From Anthonomus grandis grandis (taxonomy: Eukaryota > Arthropoda > Insecta > Coleoptera > Curculionidae): a stretch of 64,000 nucleotides of DNA. The stretch is taken from positions 25,796,262 through 25,860,261 of the forward strand of contig NC_065550.1 in the NCBI RefSeq assembly GCF_022605725.1, in the 5' to 3' direction. The notes beneath the pieces are model-generated. The model worked only from the letters and a program-made list of their open reading frames with translations, was not told where the DNA came from and did no database searches. Made by a program: the position numbers and the translations under genes. Below are positions 22,901-31,449 of the stretch, in pieces. Each line of letters begins with the position of its first letter. Position 1 is the first letter of the stretch.

Positions 22901-25900
22901 CAGTTATTATCCAAGACATCATCTCCGAATTCTCTGGTCCAAAATGATTCAAGAAATGTGACTATTTCTTTGAGACTTTCGTCATGAAAATTTAATTCTT
23001 TGGCAGTAGATATAAGGTGTAGCCCCTCGCCCTAAAACCGCACGACAATGATTCTGTAAATTCTTTCTAAATACATAAACACGTCATACCATATTTATAA
23101 TATAATTCTCATCAAATGATGGACCAGCTGGTTTTATACTTGCTGAAGTGTTATCAATAACGGGCTGCATAATTTCTTTCATTTTATATTTAGGGACACT
23201 TCTGAATCCTAAAAACCTCCACACCTGTATATGCTGATCAGGCGGAAATATTTCTAATATTTGCTCCTTTAAAGGATCTGGCAAAAGTGCGAATATTCTA
23301 TGTAGAAGGTGCGTTAAATAAACCATTTCTGGCCTATGAGTGAAATATCCTATAGTCAGGTCTTCTATGCTATACAAAAGATTAATTAGTAAGCAAATAC
23401 AGTCTTGAGAGGAAATGTTCCTAAAAGAGTAGATTTCTTAAAAAATAATTACTATATTTCATAATTACTACTTACCTTATTAACAAAGTATAGACCTCTA
23501 GGGAAAATATTGATATAAAGGGATTATTCTGCAATAAGTATTTAATTAATAGTTCAGGACATTGACAATCAGCGTCATGTACTAAAATAGCAGCCGTTAG
23601 ATTTACAATTAAAGTGTCGTACACTCCATGATTGTAAGGTTTCCAAAATAATTCTTGTCTACCTGAAACAAAACTACAAAATGTAATAAATTGAATAACG
23701 AGCTTTCATATTGGTTACATACACTGTTTAAGAGCCTCAAAAATTTCCGTAATGATTGGATATATAATGGTAGACCAATCAGAGTTATCATTAGCTATGA
23801 TCTTTAATAACAGATTAAATAACATTAGAAAACCATATGAGTGGTTGGTTTCTGATAACTTAAGGCATTTTGATAAGTTTAGAAGTTGTTCCTGAAAATC
23901 AAACGATAACAGTTTCGAAGATTTAAGACTAATGGGATTTTGGGTACCTTAAAAACGTTTACTTGTCCTAGCATAAGGTGCTGCAAATATTTTTCTAGAA
24001 CACTGTAAACATTGGTTTCCATTAAATCAATAATTTCATCAGGTATTTGATGAAACTTGAGATATTCTTGTGAGAAGCTGTAAAATATAAGATAAACAAA
24101 TTATTACAAAAAATGTCAAAGTCAAAATATACTTTATTTGCTAAGTTTACAAACTTGTGCTAAAAACTTCCTAATCCTAGAATTTATAATACAAGTATTT
24201 ATTTGGTTATACAGGATACAGGACAAAAACAGAATACAGAATCGATTTTGATTGTACATAGAAGCATATTTTATATAATCAAAGAAAAAACCAAAAAAGA
24301 AGAAAAGAAAAGGCGAGAACCACATAAAACAAGAATAATAACAAAAAAAAAATAAAATAAATCTGATCAACAGATATATAATTAATTTTAAATATTAAAT
24401 TGAGTCGTTAAAATATTCTTCAATGCTGTAGTAAGCTTTTGGTAAGATTAATTTCTTTAGTTCTCTCCTAAACTTTTTAAGGTCTGTAACAGTCCTAATC
24501 GAAAAAGGAACATGATTAAATATTTTACGACTAATAAATATAAGAGAGTTTCTCGTAAGTGAGGAGGTGGGGATTGGAAGAGATAAGTTGCCCACTTGAC
24601 GAGTATTATGACTGGTGCAGGATGGTGGACTTACGGACTTATGTATGAGTGTTGCAGTTTCCAATATAAAGAGTGAGAAAACTGTTAAAATTCTTTCAGC
24701 TACAAAAAGAGGTTTACAAGAGACTCTCAGACCAACACCACACAGATACGTTAATGCTTTTTCTGAATAGTAAAAATTATGTTAAGGAGTCCCTTGGAGC
24801 ACAAACCCCAAAATGGCAACCCATAACGGATATGAGAGTCTATTAAGGCGAAATAAACTGAACGAGCAAACAACCCCCCCAACTCATGCCTGGCAACCCT
24901 GACTGCAAAACAACCAGAAGAAAGTTTAGCACCGAGGCTCAAAACGTGGTTGTCAAACCTTAAACTCTTATCAATGAAGAGGCCGAGAAATCGACAATAA
25001 TCCCTACCATGTAGTGGGCTCTGCTCATCAAACAAAAAACCCTATACATTACACTTGAAGCCCAGAACAAAAGTCTTATCAACATTGAATACAAGCTGAT
25101 TGCAGATGCACCACTCTTTAATTTTGTGAAGGTCCTCTACTATGAGAGATCTGACTACTTTTTGATCTTTGTTATGCCACAGAATTGTAGTATCATCAGC
25201 AAACTGAACCAATAGTCCATGCAGTGATAGAGAGCTTACGTCATTAACGTATATTAAAAATAAAATAGGACCCAACACTGACCCTTGAGGTACGCCACAT
25301 TTAAGATGTGCTATCCTATGATGTCGAATACTAAATTAATTCATATTATCCAAAATATTAATATCTGTTATATCGTTAGTACCTGCACACATTGAGATTC
25401 AATGTTTAAGTTAATAATCAAAATCATATTTATGTATATTGAGAAAATTTATGGTTACTGCAGCTTAAGAAAAATGTTTTTGACATTTTATTACACCAAG
25501 TCTAGTACCTAAGGTTTATATTATTAGGATATTTGGGTTTTTATAGTAATTTATTTATGTTGTTAGCTCATAAGTCATTACCCTACAATAATGAACTTGG
25601 TACCTGCTAGTTTCTAGATTTTTAAGCTACAATTTCCATATTTTAGTTCAATTAAATATTTGTTTTCGTAAATTTCTTATGGCACCAGAAAAAATTCTTC
25701 TATCCATATCATAACTAATTAATGTAATAATTTATTAAATCTTACCTCAGGGTCTTGACATAAAAAACAAGCAGTTCAGACGCAAAAGAACTTATCTTCT
25801 CATAAAACTCAAAAGTCCAAACCTTAAATACAACTTTCAAAAGGAAAGTAACTTTCTTTATTTCAAACTGGTAATCTGGGTCCTAAAAATACTAATTCAA

Positions 25901-26854
25901 TTCATAATTCTTTTGGATATATATAATGTTACCTCTTTTGCAAATTGTTCTAATATTTGGCATACATTAGTAGTCAAAAGCCTTATAGGTATATTTACAT
26001 CTAAATGATTTGCTAATAAACTGGAGTATTTTGTGATGATAGCGCCAAGGCACTTCCACGTTGAGAAAATTACAGATTTATCTAAAGGTTGCCAAATATT
26101 GGGCATATGACATAAAGCCAAAATAACTAAAAATCATAATTGATTATTCTAATTTGAGTAATGTGGCAATATTTACTTACCTTCTGCTAGCAATTTTATA
26201 TCATGTTCATCCTCTTCTAAACTCAAAGATGATCCTAATATATACAAGAAGCTTGTGTAAAAATGTTTTAACACCACTATTATATTAGATAGTTCATCTA
26301 GGTAAGTATCTTTGTACTCATTTGAACTGGAATTAGAAGCCACATTATAAGATACATTTTTCACAACTTGTAATACTCTCACCTATTGTAATGCGTAGCA
26401 AATAATTGTATATATTTAGGAAGAAAATCAGCCAAGGACTGAATATTACCTATATTAATGGAACTTTGTCCTAAAATAAAATTAGAAATTTCTTGTATTG
26501 CTTCTGTTAATTGGAACACTTCCTAAAATATTTCATATTGAAAATCGTAGCACATATTACGAAAAGTTACATTACCTGAAGGCTATTTTTTATACTGACA
26601 GTGTCATCTATAATTTCAAAAATTGAGAGATTCTTGCTAAAATTCTACAATAAGAATTTTGTTTTTATACGAAAGTGAGTTATTTACCTCTAACTTACCT
26701 GTTCAATTCTATCATGTATTATAGGCAATATTCTGGATAGTATGTTGCTCTCTACAGTGGCCAGTTCAAATTGGTGCACTGCTGCACAAATCGATTGAAT
26801 GTGATTTAAAAATTCTGATGATTCTTTGAGGTTTAATGAATTCTGACAATTCAT
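13971..26854 (-). CDS. FIRRM/C1orf112-like recombination regulator, 12 exons
   Basis: The vertebrate homologue FIRRM (C1orf112, FLIP) binds the AAA-ATPase FIGNL1 and controls RAD51 in crosslink repair and meiosis, in the nucleus. Minus-strand exons are 26854-26699, 26644-26576, 26522-26383, 26326-26181, 26126-25933, 25882-25746, 24077-23948, 23891-23723, 23662-23476, 23420-23090, 23031-22825 and 14657-13971. All have GT-AG ends and the joined frame is 2553 bp (850 residues; human about 853). The protein is all-helical and leucine-rich. Collinear blocks recall the human protein: S-T-W-K-C-L-G-A-I-I-T-K in exon 5, an S-L-E-V-Y-T-L-L-I-R helix across exons 9-10 (human A-M-D-A-W-C-F-L-A-R), and I-F-P-P-D-Q-H-I-Q-V-W-R-F-L-G-F in exon 10 (human F-S-P-K-E ... 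L-W-Q-H-I-S-F). The start ATG follows an in-frame TAG. TEs swell introns 6 and 11. Identification is from memory of the human protein. Confidence 0.72.
14740..15100 (+). mobile_element. LINE 3' coding fragment
   Basis: The plus strand reads F-T-L-D-L-K-L-S-F-A-N-H-V near 14828-14866, a LINE thumb motif. It then reads S-N-L-K-N-V-F-L-R-L-N-R and A-P-L-V-Y-N-K-L-P at 14955-15025, the usual C-terminal block of Jockey/I-type LINE proteins. It is short, frame-shifted and lacks the catalytic domain. It lies in FIRRM intron 11, just upstream of the last exon. Confidence 0.5.
15194..15640 (+). pseudogene. Fragment of an uncharacterised insect transposon-like protein, part 1
   Basis: The frame at 15194-15433 contains K-K-C-A-K-R-K-I-F and then L-P-V-N-E-E-H-L-R-V-C-K-Q-F-L-K-T-L-D, a pattern I recognise from multicopy insect proteins of unknown function (V-C-K-x-F-F-L-x-T-L). 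After a frameshift, 15490-15610 reads V-K-E-H-F-N-L-I-P-S-Y-E-S, which matches the following conserved block (H-I-x-S-I-P-x-x-E-S-H-Y) of the same family. The middle is lost. The family name is not known to me, and the transposon origin is inferred from its copy number in insects. Confidence 0.4.
15640..15815 (+). repeat. Satellite-like monomer, left block
   Basis: Bases 15648-15790 (AATCCCAAATT... through TTTCAACTGC, GAAGAAATAAATTATTGTC and the ACCTGG block) match 17995-18130 closely. The unit restarts at 15774 with CAGTTGAAACTGTGTTCTTT. These are parts of the same roughly 174 bp tandem unit seen at 17880-18180. Confidence 0.65.
15890..17860 (-). mobile_element. Jockey/I-type LINE, frame-broken
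   Basis: The minus strand carries an endonuclease fragment (17853-17494, with L-A-G-D-H-N-L as a changed G-D-F-N motif). A linker and reverse-transcriptase N-terminus follow (17389-16577, with A-G-P-D-G-I-P). The palm is at 16558-16040, with I-Y-T-D-F-S-K-A-F-D, G-V-P-Q-G-S and F-S-D-D in place of F-A-D-D. Thumb sequence continues to about 15895 (S-K-C-H-K-I-T-F-S). Stops and frameshifts separate the three main blocks. It lies inside a satellite-like repeat within FIRRM intron 11. Confidence 0.8.
17880..18180 (+). repeat. Satellite-like tandem repeat, right block (about 174 bp unit)
   Basis: The landmark TTGAAACTGTGTTCTTTCAA starts at 17961 and a diverged copy (TTATAACTGCGTCCTTTCGA) starts at 18135, a spacing of 174 bp. 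Each copy is followed by a CCTCCGCAATCC or CTCCACAATCC block. The same unit occurs at 15640-15815, so a LINE (15890-17860) has inserted into, or recombined with, an array of at least three partial monomers. Confidence 0.65.
18690..19530 (-). mobile_element. LINE reverse transcriptase 3' fragment
   Basis: The minus strand from 19528 reads I-S-Y-A-D-D-T-A-I-F, the catalytic Y-A-D-D box. A thumb follows with Y-L-G-V-T-I-E-R-H-L-K-W-D, then S-H-L-T-Y-G-L-S-G-W-G-G at 19167-18928. A C-terminal Y-I-P-Q-I-F-N-L-V-P block continues to about 18700. The part upstream of Y-A-D-D is missing. The sequence differs from the F-A-D-D LINEs elsewhere in the window, so it is a second LINE family. Confidence 0.7.
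19580..20110 (+). pseudogene. Fragment of the uncharacterised insect transposon-like protein, part 2
   Basis: The plus strand near 19655-19850 reads F-D-L-Q-K-C-L-P-T-S-D-I-K-T-S-G, Y-K-R-Q-L-W-A-V-N-L-T-V-H and A-V-A-A-R-G-P-N-Q-I-G-S. These match the core of the same family as the 15194-15640 fragment (F-D-L-Q-x-x-L-P-T, Y-K-R-Q-L-W-T-Y-N-L, G-R-G-x-N-E-I). Frame breaks are frequent. Order and strand agree with one ancestral element later split by the LINE and repeat DNA between 15.6 and 19.6 kb. Confidence 0.45.
20622..22738 (+). mobile_element. pogo/Tigger-type DNA transposon, second family, both ends present
   Basis: The ends are CAGTGTACTCC (from 20622) and the inverse of CAGTGAACTCC (to 22738). 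TA target duplications flank them at 20620-20621 and 22739-22740. Sub-terminal copies of TATAACGTAC occur repeatedly at both ends and probably serve as transposase binding sites. The element is 2117 bp. Its termini and transposase differ clearly from the 2945-5194 element. It lies in FIRRM intron 11, antisense to the host gene. Confidence 0.85.
21014..22484 (+). pseudogene. pogo transposase, nearly intact with frameshift near the third Asp
   Basis: From the ATG at 21014 a frame of about 305 codons runs to 21931. It contains the CENP-B N-terminal HTH (N-L-K-E-K-I-D-I, K-T-T-V-S-T-I-W), the Tc5-type HTH (I-P-I-S-G-P-L-L-K-A-K-A, T-G-W-L-E-R-F-K), and the DDE domain with F-N-G-D-E-T-G (first Asp) and L-L-L-V-D-N-C-A-A-H-P (second Asp). 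A one-base shift near 21875-21900 puts the third block (Q-P-M-D-Q-G) out of frame. The acidic C-terminal part continues at 22095-22484. Apart from that region the copy is well preserved, so decay is recent or purifying selection was lost late. Confidence 0.82.
24110..25310 (-). mobile_element. Jockey-like LINE 3' half, same family as 9392-11930
   Basis: Three frame-broken minus-strand blocks are visible. 25278-25042 has L-G-P-I-L-F-L-I-Y-V-N-D and the catalytic F-A-D-D-T-T-I-L-W. 25035-24751 has the thumb, R-Y-G-L-P-F-W-G-L-C-S. 24664-24395 has the C-terminus, ending A-Y-Y-S-I-E-E-Y-F. The motifs parallel the mRpL40-intron LINE closely. The copy is 5'-truncated just before G-V-P-Q-G-S and lies in FIRRM intron 6. 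Confidence 0.75.
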
Positions 26855-26940
26855 TAAGGACTATTCATAAACAATATTATTTATATATAGGACAAATGTT
26901 GCATATAGAATATATATGCTATGTTAACTGGTAAAGGAAA
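26855..26940 (-). promoter_or_regulatory. FIRRM upstream region, cut short by a LINE
   Basis: Only about 86 bp of non-LINE sequence can be seen between the FIRRM start codon and the first recognisable LINE endonuclease codons. The promoter, 5' UTR or an upstream exon must therefore overlap the LINE or lie beyond it. No TATA or initiator motif is evident. Confidence 0.3.
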
Positions 26941-28510
26941 TTGCTTTTTTCTGAGAATGGTGGATTTAATCACTCTATGATCTTAAATAATAAATTTTGT
27001 ACATTTTCTGGTTTTTCTTACAATTTTTATTATGCGAATGCCAATATAATTTTAACATTTGATTTTCACACCATATGCATCACCAAGACATGGTTGAGGC
27101 CAGAGATATCTAGTGGTGAAATATTTCCAAAGACTTATGATGTTTACCGGTCGGACCGCAAATTTGAATCCGTTATTGCCACACGTGGTGGCGGAGTTCT
27201 CTGTGGAGTTTCTAAAAACATTGTGTCTGAAAAAATTAGTTTGACTGATTTTTGCAACAGTATTGCGCCCTCTATCGATGTTGTTGGCTGTAAATTTACT
27301 ATAAGTTACAGATATTTTACATGATTGTTTTGTACATCCCACCATCTATCACATCTGTAATTTTCGAGCAATTTCTGGATCAGTTTACAGTTTTAATATC
27401 AAAGCTAAACCATAATGTAATAATAGTGGGCGATTTTAAGGTGTCTGATCTCTCTATTAACTCACCTATAGGTAATCATGTTAGTCAAAAGTCTATTGCT
27501 GTGAATAATTTTGCTAACACTTTTAATCTTGTTCAGTGTAATTACATCCTAAACTATAATAACAGACTATTGGATCTTGTTTTATTTAACTTCACCTGTA
27601 CTGTTTCGCCTAGTGACGTGTCTTTTGTCTTGGAGGATTTGCATCACCCTGCACTGGAAATTGATTTTACCGTCTCAGGCCAACGTGTCCATAATTTTCA
27701 GCTTAATAAAAACTTATCTCATTCTTTTAATTTTAGAAAGGCCAACTTCAATCTCCTTTATGACTCGATCCTTGAAGCTGACTGGTCTACTGTGTATTTA
27801 TCCTCTAAAGTTAATGATGCATGTGGAGCCCTATATGACATATTCAATGACATATTTGCCGCACACATTCCTCTTAAGCAGCAACGTAAAAGAAGATTTC
27901 CAAATTATTTATTCTCGAGAATTGATTAAGAACATTTATAGGAAAGGAAAGGCTTTCAAGGACTTTAAAATGTACAATTCTCCATTCTTTCAAAATAAAT
28001 TCCATTCTCTTAGACGCCTTATCAAACTACAAATACGCAATGAATATAAGTTGTATATATCAAACACCGAAAGAAATATTTCTTTGGACCCATCTAGCTT
28101 TTGGAATTTTATTGGTTCTAAGAAGGCTGGCACCAGGATTCCTGGTATGATGAGGCTACCCGATGACGTGGTAATTAAGGCTCCGCTACCTATCTTCTAG
28201 CCACACAGCTGAGGGGCAGCGGTGAGAGACGCGGTAGTAATAAATGTCTATTTTAGAACGGTTGATAAAATTTCAGTCATCCTCTTACGCCGGGATCCGA
28301 TGTAATTTCAGGGTTGGCCTACATAAATTTGGTGCAGGTTATGCAAGTATAATTATATACCTGCATTACCTAATATTGCTATTATATATGCATTTTGGTT
28401 TTTTTTTTGTTTAGTGCGTGGTAGTTCCGGGATGTAGCTGTGTGGTTTCGTTGCGATCATTTTTTGCATTTTATTTTGGTGGTTACATACTGAAAAACTG
28501 AAGTGTTCCT

Positions 28511-29490
28511 GTGTTTGCACTAGTATTTTTTAAAAAAATCTTCATAAAAAACAAATATTGTACAATTTGCCAACTCTCAAAAAATCAAGGACACAATCAG
28601 ATGCCTAAAAGGCATAAATGCTTTAAAAACTTTGAAGGTTCTTCAACGAGCATGGAAGGCAATATTTTAAAAGAAGGATTTCTCCATAGTTTAGAGCAAC
28701 ATGGATTAATCTACCATAAATTAATAGCTGACGGAGACTGCAATTCTCTGAAAAAAATGTTAGATGCTCATCCATATAAAAATGTCATTGTGAAAAAAAT
28801 TGAGTGCAGAAATCACCTTCTACGAAATTACTCCCGGAAAATTCGGGATTTAGGTAAAGACGTCAATGCTGGGCCATTAGTTCTTCGGAAGCAAATAAGT
28901 GTAAGTACTTACTATTCGTAGAAAAATTATTTTAGGAAAAAATACTTATGTTTCTGGTAAAGAAAAACATATTTGTAGACTTATAACGTTGTTTTTTTTT
29001 TATAGAAAGAACAGCTAAGATTACGATATGCAGTTACAAAAACTATCGAACATAGAAAAAATGAGGGTGTTCCGATGTTAGAAAAAATAAAGTTGTTAAA
29101 ACAAGACATAGACAATTCTATTAGCCACGTTTTTGGAGAACACAAACTTTGTGCAGAATTGGGATATTTCTGTCATGACCAATATAAACCCAGTGGTAGC
29201 ATATTATCAGACTTAAAAATGACAGGTAGGTTCTAAAAGCCCAAAGTGTAAAGAATTACGGTTTATGACTGCCTTATAAATATTTATAATTTTTTGTTGT
29301 TTCAGACCTATATGACAAATTATATAGCTTTGTCAGCTATCTTTCAAGAAATAGCGTGAGTTTAATACAAGATGTTGACAATAATGTATCGGAGCAATTT
29401 AACTCAATCATTGCAAAATTTATTGGCGGAAAACGCATTAATTATTGCCAACGAGGATCATATCAGGCTCGCTGTTTAAAAAATTCCTTA
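28511..29490 (+). pseudogene. Transposase C-terminal half (Mutator/Kolobok-like), 3 exons, decayed
   Basis: Exon 1 (to about 28911, donor GTAAGT) carries C-T-I-C near its start, H-K-C-F-K-N-F, G-S-S-T-S-M-E, then L-I-A-D-G-D-C-N-S with a likely catalytic Asp, and V-K-K-I-E-C-R-N-H-L-L-R-N-Y. Exon 2 is about 29006-29225. Exon 3 starts about 29306 and ends with E-Q-F-N-S-I-I-A-K-F and G-G-K-R-I-N-Y-C. These blocks match arthropod proteins annotated as Mutator-like transposase. The N-terminal half, including the first catalytic Asp, is absent from this copy, and a frameshift follows near 29470. Confidence 0.6.
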
Positions 29491-29739
29491 ATCATAAAAG
29501 CCCGATTGGCTTAGTTAAAAACAGGGAATTAAAGAAAAAATACATTAAACGGAAAAGATTATTCCAAACCAAAGAGAAGTCTGGACTTGATAGCAGTTAC
29601 GGTGATCAATGTCAAAAGCCTGATCTAACACCTGAGGAGTTGCAAAAAGAAAAAGAAGATTTTCTAGCTAGTATTAAAAAAAATGCAGAAGAAATCAAAT
29701 TAATTGAAGAGCTCACAAAGAAACTAGAGCTAATCTGAT

Positions 29740-30383
29740 TTGTGGCACTTAGAGCGAAGAAAGCGTCTTACGGCATCAAATTACTATGCAATTTGCTCTA
29801 AATCTAGTGCCAGAAGCAACGGCGATACAAAAAAGCTCGTGGAACAACTTTGTACCCAAAAACAATTTATTCTGCTAGCATTGAGTGGGGCAAACAAAAT
29901 GAAAAACGGGCAATCAATGTTTTAGAAACATTAATTAATGAGAAGATATTACCATGTGGCTTATTTGTAAGCGAAAATATTTCATTCTTGGCAGCGACTC
30001 CCGATGGCCTTATTGGGAAGAAGGGGATTGTTGAAATCAAATGCCCCTTTAGTGCTAAAAATCTCACTCCTGAAGATGCGATAATGCAAAGAAAAATATC
30101 ATTTTGGAAGAAAAACGGAGAAATTAATAAAAACCACAAATGGTTTTACCAAATACAAGGCCAATTGTTGGTAACTGGGAGATCCTACTGCTGCTTTGCA
30201 GTTTGGACACCTTTGGGCATTAAGAAGGAAATTATTTTAAAAAACGATGTATTTTGCGAAAACATGAAAAAGAAATTAACTATATTCTATTCGATATGTT
30301 ATTTACCTGAGCTTGTAGATCCTCGCAAAAATAGAAATATGCATGTTAGAAATATTTCCCTAAAAGAATATACGATCGCATAG
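29740..30383 (+). pseudogene. YqaJ-type PD-(D/E)XK nuclease domain, frameshifted
   Basis: Two overlapping frames (29740-29925 and 29850-30383) join as one YqaJ viral-recombinase-like nuclease. R-K-R-L-T-A-S-N-Y opens it, followed by S-I-E-W-G-K-Q-N-E-K-R-A, A-A-T-P-D-G-L-I-G with the metal-binding Asp, V-E-I-K-C-P-F with the E-x-K pair, and Y-Q-I-Q-G-Q-L with the conserved Gln. A single frameshift near 29850-29870 separates the first block. It follows the transposase blocks in the same TTAA element, matching the transposase-YqaJ order seen in other arthropod copies. A 97-codon lysine/glutamate-rich linker frame (29445-29738) lies between. Confidence 0.7.
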
Positions 30384-30992
30384 GTTTTTTTTTATATGTA
30401 GCCAACTTTGTATATTTTGTAATAAATGTCTTGTTTTGTTTGATTTATGTGTTATTGGTCTTTATTTTTATTATCATCACATTTTATAATTATACCAAAT
30501 CGAAAAAATTTACCATAAAAACTCTTATTCAAAGTATCTATTTGAATTGGATATTAAAATAAGAAGAAGGTATAGCAATGGAGTCAAGCAAGTAGGTAGG
30601 TAGGTATGAAAAAAAAATTGTGAACAGTCAAAGATAACATTGTATACCAACTTATAGTTTTTATTTTTTTACCTAGATTAAAAGTCAAATATTTAAAAAA
30701 AGCATGATGTGGGTATTAATTTTGTTAGAATATAGATATCAAGAACACGCAAGAATGTTGTTCTTCAAATGTTATTTTCTACCAAAATAAATAGAAAAGT
30801 ATTGTTAGTGGTATCATTTAAAGCAATTTTCGAACCATTGTCACAAAAAAGGAAACAAAAAAATAAAAAATATACAAGGGCGAACCACCTAATTATACAC
30901 AGTACACATTAGATCGACACAAACTATTAAATAGTGATTTTAACTAAAAAGCAAGTTCCCTTTCTCAATAAAATATAATAAAGTATCACATA

Positions 30993-31449
30993 CAGGGTGA
31001 CAATTTAAAAACTTGAAATGGCCATATATTAGGAACGAAAAACTGGAATAAAAAAACGCCCAAAAGAGTTTCTATAAAACGAAAGAGGAACAAAACAAGC
31101 ATATTATCCCACCCTTATCTGCAACCCCTTGGACAGGGTAACATACACCCCTAAAATCTTAAATAGAAAGGGGAGTCGAGTGACATCAATTTCCTGAAAT
31201 GTGGCTTTCTATGGTATCATTGGAAAGCATTTTTCAAAAGCTTCAAGATGATCTATTACTCGACTCCCCTTTCTATTTAAGATTTTAGGAGTGTATCTCA
31301 CCCTGTCCAAGGGGTGCAGATAAGGGTGGGATAATATGCTTCTTTTTGTTCCCCCTTCGTGTTATAGAAACCGTTTTGAGCGTTTTTTTTATTCCAGTTT
31401 TTCGTTCCTAATATAAATTGTCATTTCAAGTTTCTAAATTGTCACCCCG
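30993..31449. repeat. 457 bp foldback MITE with long inverted arms, TA-flanked
   Basis: The left arm starts CAGGGTGACAATTT after TA (30991-30992). The right arm ends with its near-exact inverse before TA (31450-31451). The arms pair for about 190-200 bp each (for example AGGAACGAAAAACTGGAATA against its inverse at 31391-31410) around a centre of roughly 60 bp. The CAGGGTG terminus and TA duplication point to a mariner-mobilised MITE. It has no coding capacity. Confidence 0.8.

Noticed and set aside
26161..26400. Reading 26382 as an exon start (V-R-V-L-Q ...)
   Set aside because: GTGAGA at 26382 is better taken as the donor of the preceding exon, with acceptor at 26327; this keeps the frame (26383/26326) and avoids an in-frame stop.
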